DNA from: Cyclobacteriaceae bacterium
GTDB lineage: Bacteria; Bacteroidota; Bacteroidia; Cytophagales; Cyclobacteriaceae
Reading direction: 5' to 3'
DNA: 8,723 nucleotides
NCBI GenBank assembly: GCA_029880385.1
Contig: JAOUOM010000048.1
Location: 1-8,723 of the forward strand
A program made the position numbers and the translations under genes. The notes below the pieces were generated by a model, which searched no databases, had not been told where the DNA came from, and saw only the letters and a list, made by a program, of their open reading frames with translations. Below, piece after piece: positions 7,324-8,723 of the stretch. The stretch's first letter is position 1; every line of letters begins with the position of its first letter.

Positions 7324-8463
7324 CTATTTCAATAAAGCACGTGAAATGACAATTTTTTGGATTTCTGAGGTCCCTTCATAGATCTGGGTAATTTTTGCGT
7401 CACGCATCATCCGCTCTACGTGATATTCTCTTACATAGCCATATCCGCCATGAATTTGTACCGCTTCGATCGTAGTTTCCATCGCCACATCAGAAGCAAA
7501 AAGCTTTGCCATGGCTGCTTCTTTTACGAAATCTTTTCCGGCATCTTTTAAGCGGGCTGCCTTCAGGATCAACAACCGGGCAGCCTCTATTTTTGTAGCC
7601 ATATCGGCTATTTTGAATTGAATAGCCTGATGCCTGGCTATTTCCACACCAAATGCCTTACGCTCCTTGGCATACTGAATGGCCCGTTCCAGTGCGCCGG
7701 ATGCAATACCGAGTGCCTGTGACGCAATGCCCAGCCTTCCGCCATTTAACGTGCTCATCGCAAATGAAAACCCAAAACCATCTGCTCCAATCCGGTTTTC
7801 TTTGGGGACTTGCATGTCCGAAAACATCAAGGAATGTGTATCTGAACCACGTATACCCATTTTATCCTCCTTTTTTCCCACGACAAACCCGTCCCTGTCT
7901 TTTTCAACTATCAGGGCATTGATCCCTTTGTGTTTCAGGTCGGGATGTGTTTGGGCCATCACCAGGTATATACTTGCCGAATTGCCATTTGTAATCCAGT
8001 TTTTTGTCCCGTTTACCAGATAATGATCGCCCCTATCTTCAGCTGTTGTCCGCTGGGAGGTTGCATCCGAACCTGCTTCGGGTTCGGACAGGCAAAATGC
8101 CCCAATTTTTTTTCCTGATGCCAACGGAACCAAATATTGCTGTTTTTGCTCTTCACTGCCGTATTTTTCCAATCCCCAGCAGACAAGTGAATTGTTAACA
8201 GACATACAAACAGCAGCAGACGCATCCACCTTGGATATTTCCTCCATGGCCAGTACATAAGAAACGGTATCCATACCGCCACCTCCATAACGTGGGTCAA
8301 CCATCATACCCATAAAACCCAGCTCACCCATCATCTGGATTTGACTGGCGGGAAATTTCTGCTCAATATCACGCTCAATAACGCCTGGCAATAGTTCTTT
8401 TTGGGCAAAATCACGAGCAGCATCGCGGACGGCAAGTTGCTCTTCTGTAAAATTAAAATCCAT
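7324..8463 (-). CDS. Acyl-CoA dehydrogenase, short-chain (butyryl-CoA dehydrogenase) type
   Basis: This 379-residue FAD enzyme introduces a trans-2 double bond into acyl-CoA, passing electrons to electron-transfer flavoprotein. It is full length. Domain order is normal: an N-terminal helical domain (about 1-120), a middle beta domain with AFCLSEPEAGSDA (122-134) and WITNG (156-160) that contact FAD, and a C-terminal helical domain with RxAFG (268-272) and QIHGGYGYVREYHVERMMRD (336-355). The catalytic base is Glu363 in IYEGTSEIQ (361-369), the position used by short/medium-chain and butyryl-CoA dehydrogenases rather than the isovaleryl or long-chain type. Substrate length is inferred and could also be a branched-chain acyl-CoA. 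The ATG at 8463 gives the canonical start MDFNFTEEQ. It is preceded by a -7 box and a palindrome, described separately. Confidence 0.96.
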   Translation of the reverse strand: MDFNFTEEQLAVRDAARDFAQKELLPGVIERDIEQKFPASQIQMMGELGFMGMMVDPRYGGGGMDTVSYVLAMEEISKVDASAAVCMSVNNSLVCWGLEKYGSEEQKQQYLVPLASGKKIGAFCLSEPEAGSDATSQRTTAEDRGDHYLVNGTKNWITNGNSASIYLVMAQTHPDLKHKGINALIVEKDRDGFVVGKKEDKMGIRGSDTHSLMFSDMQVPKENRIGADGFGFSFAMSTLNGGRLGIASQALGIASGALERAIQYAKERKAFGVEIARHQAIQFKIADMATKIEAARLLILKAARLKDAGKDFVKEAAMAKLFASDVAMETTIEAVQIHGGYGYVREYHVERMMRDAKITQIYEGTSEIQKIVISRALLK

Positions 8464-8494
8464 GGTTTTTGTTGTTTATTCAAGTAAGGGTGGA

Positions 8495-8502
8495 CAAATA
8501 TA
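8495..8502 (-). promoter_or_regulatory. -7 box of the acyl-CoA dehydrogenase promoter
   Basis: Read on the minus strand this is TATATTTG, an exact match to the Bacteroidota -7 consensus TAnnTTTG. It would start transcription near 8488 and give a leader of about 25 bases. No TTTG is found about 20 bases further upstream, where a palindrome lies instead. That suggests a promoter needing an activator or blocked by a repressor, which is inference. Confidence 0.45.
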
Positions 8503-8513
8503 TCCAAATAATA

Positions 8514-8527
8514 GTATGCATGCATAC
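8514..8527. promoter_or_regulatory. 14-bp perfect palindrome, candidate operator
   Basis: GTATGCATGCATAC is its own reverse complement. After one mismatched pair the symmetry continues for two more pairs (AT at 8511-8512 and AT at 8529-8530). It covers the place where the -33 box of the acyl-CoA dehydrogenase promoter should be. Twofold symmetry at that spot fits a dimeric repressor or activator site. The protein that would bind is unknown. Confidence 0.45.
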
Positions 8528-8539
8528 CATATACGGCAT

Positions 8540-8561
8540 AAAAAAAGCCTCATTTTGAGGC
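8540..8561 (-). terminator. Intrinsic terminator of the right-edge metallopeptidase gene
   Basis: Read on the minus strand, a 6-bp stem (GCCTCA pairing with TGAGGC, plus-strand arms 8547-8552 and 8556-8561) with a 3-base loop is followed by seven T (complement of 8540-8546). It lies about 26 bases after the stop of the edge gene. On the plus strand only three T follow, so it acts mainly for minus-strand transcription and insulates the acyl-CoA dehydrogenase gene. Confidence 0.85.
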
Positions 8562-8587
8562 CTTTACACTTACTAAAATTTTATTTT

Positions 8588-8723
8588 TCAGTCGTCTCCC
8601 ATTCCCAAATAAACCATAACATAATAGAGCAATGTAGCCAATGAACCCAATGCAGTCACTACATAGGTAAGCGCAGCGGTATTCAACGCATCTTTGGCCA
8701 TCTCGTGTTCGGATTCATTGACA
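8588..8723 (-). CDS. Probable YugP-type membrane zinc metallopeptidase, C-terminal end
   Basis: Only the last 45 residues are inside the window, ending at TGA (8588-8590). They read ...SEHEMAKDALNTAALTYVV, then a hydrophobic segment LATLLYYVMVYLGM and a final Asp-Asp. The pattern 'E..xAKxxLxxAALTYVVxALxxLxxLLYY' is how I remember the end of the neutral zinc metallopeptidase 2 (YugP) family, where a conserved helix is followed by the last membrane span. The HExxH zinc site would be further upstream, outside the window, so the catalytic part is unseen. The call rests on this short tail alone; another small membrane protein is possible. The gene ends at its own terminator. Confidence 0.65.
   Translation of the reverse strand, partial: VNESEHEMAKDALNTAALTYVVTALGSLATLLYYVMVYLGMGDD

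Noticed and set aside
7653..8118. Plus-strand frames opposite the acyl-CoA dehydrogenase
   Set aside because: They are antisense to a strongly conserved enzyme, have no recognisable domain and no start context.
1..8723. A defence, mobile or otherwise undescribed multi-gene system
   Set aside because: All genes match known housekeeping or metabolic families, with no integrase, transposase, terminal repeats or clustered unknown genes.

Overview
The window reads as ordinary chromosomal DNA from a member of the Bacteroidota. The evidence is a Rho factor with a long charged insert between its N-terminal helical domain and its RNA-binding domain, AT-rich start regions without a strong Shine-Dalgarno sequence, a TAnnTTTG-type -7 box upstream of the acyl-CoA dehydrogenase gene (with a one-mismatch version before rho), and the flavour of the proteins. 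I cannot place it below phylum. All genes look intact except the two cut by the window edges. I see no mobile element, CRISPR array, rRNA or tRNA, and no sign of recent transfer.

Layout. Positions 1-1023 (minus) hold the N-terminal 341 residues of a prolyl-oligopeptidase-family (S9A) lipoprotein. Upstream of it on the same strand is seryl-tRNA synthetase (serS, 1094-2371). A 282-base divergent spacer separates serS from rho (2654-4369, plus). This spacer carries a credible Bacteroidota promoter for rho and a C-rich, G-poor leader. A strong bidirectional terminator (4383-4422) lies between rho and a convergent gene for a stand-alone lysine-ketoglutarate-reductase-like saccharopine dehydrogenase (4443-5651, minus). 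Divergent from that gene is a small membrane methyltransferase of the NnrU/ICMT type with a TTG start (5701-6294, plus). Its 3' end overlaps an AraC-family regulator (6284-7198, minus). Next comes a short-chain-type acyl-CoA dehydrogenase (7324-8463, minus) with its own promoter element, a 14-bp perfect palindrome and an upstream terminator. The right edge holds the C-terminus of a probable YugP-type membrane zinc metallopeptidase (8588-8723, minus).

The genes do not form one pathway. Two are core information genes (serS, rho), and two are catabolic enzymes (the saccharopine-forming reductase for lysine breakdown and the acyl-CoA dehydrogenase), which could meet in amino-acid or fatty-acid degradation. 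The AraC regulator has no certain target. I found no convincing undescribed system. The points most worth a second look are the disordered insert in Rho, its rut-like leader, the dyad at the peptidase start codon, the palindrome beside the acyl-CoA dehydrogenase promoter, and the unlinked saccharopine-forming enzyme.
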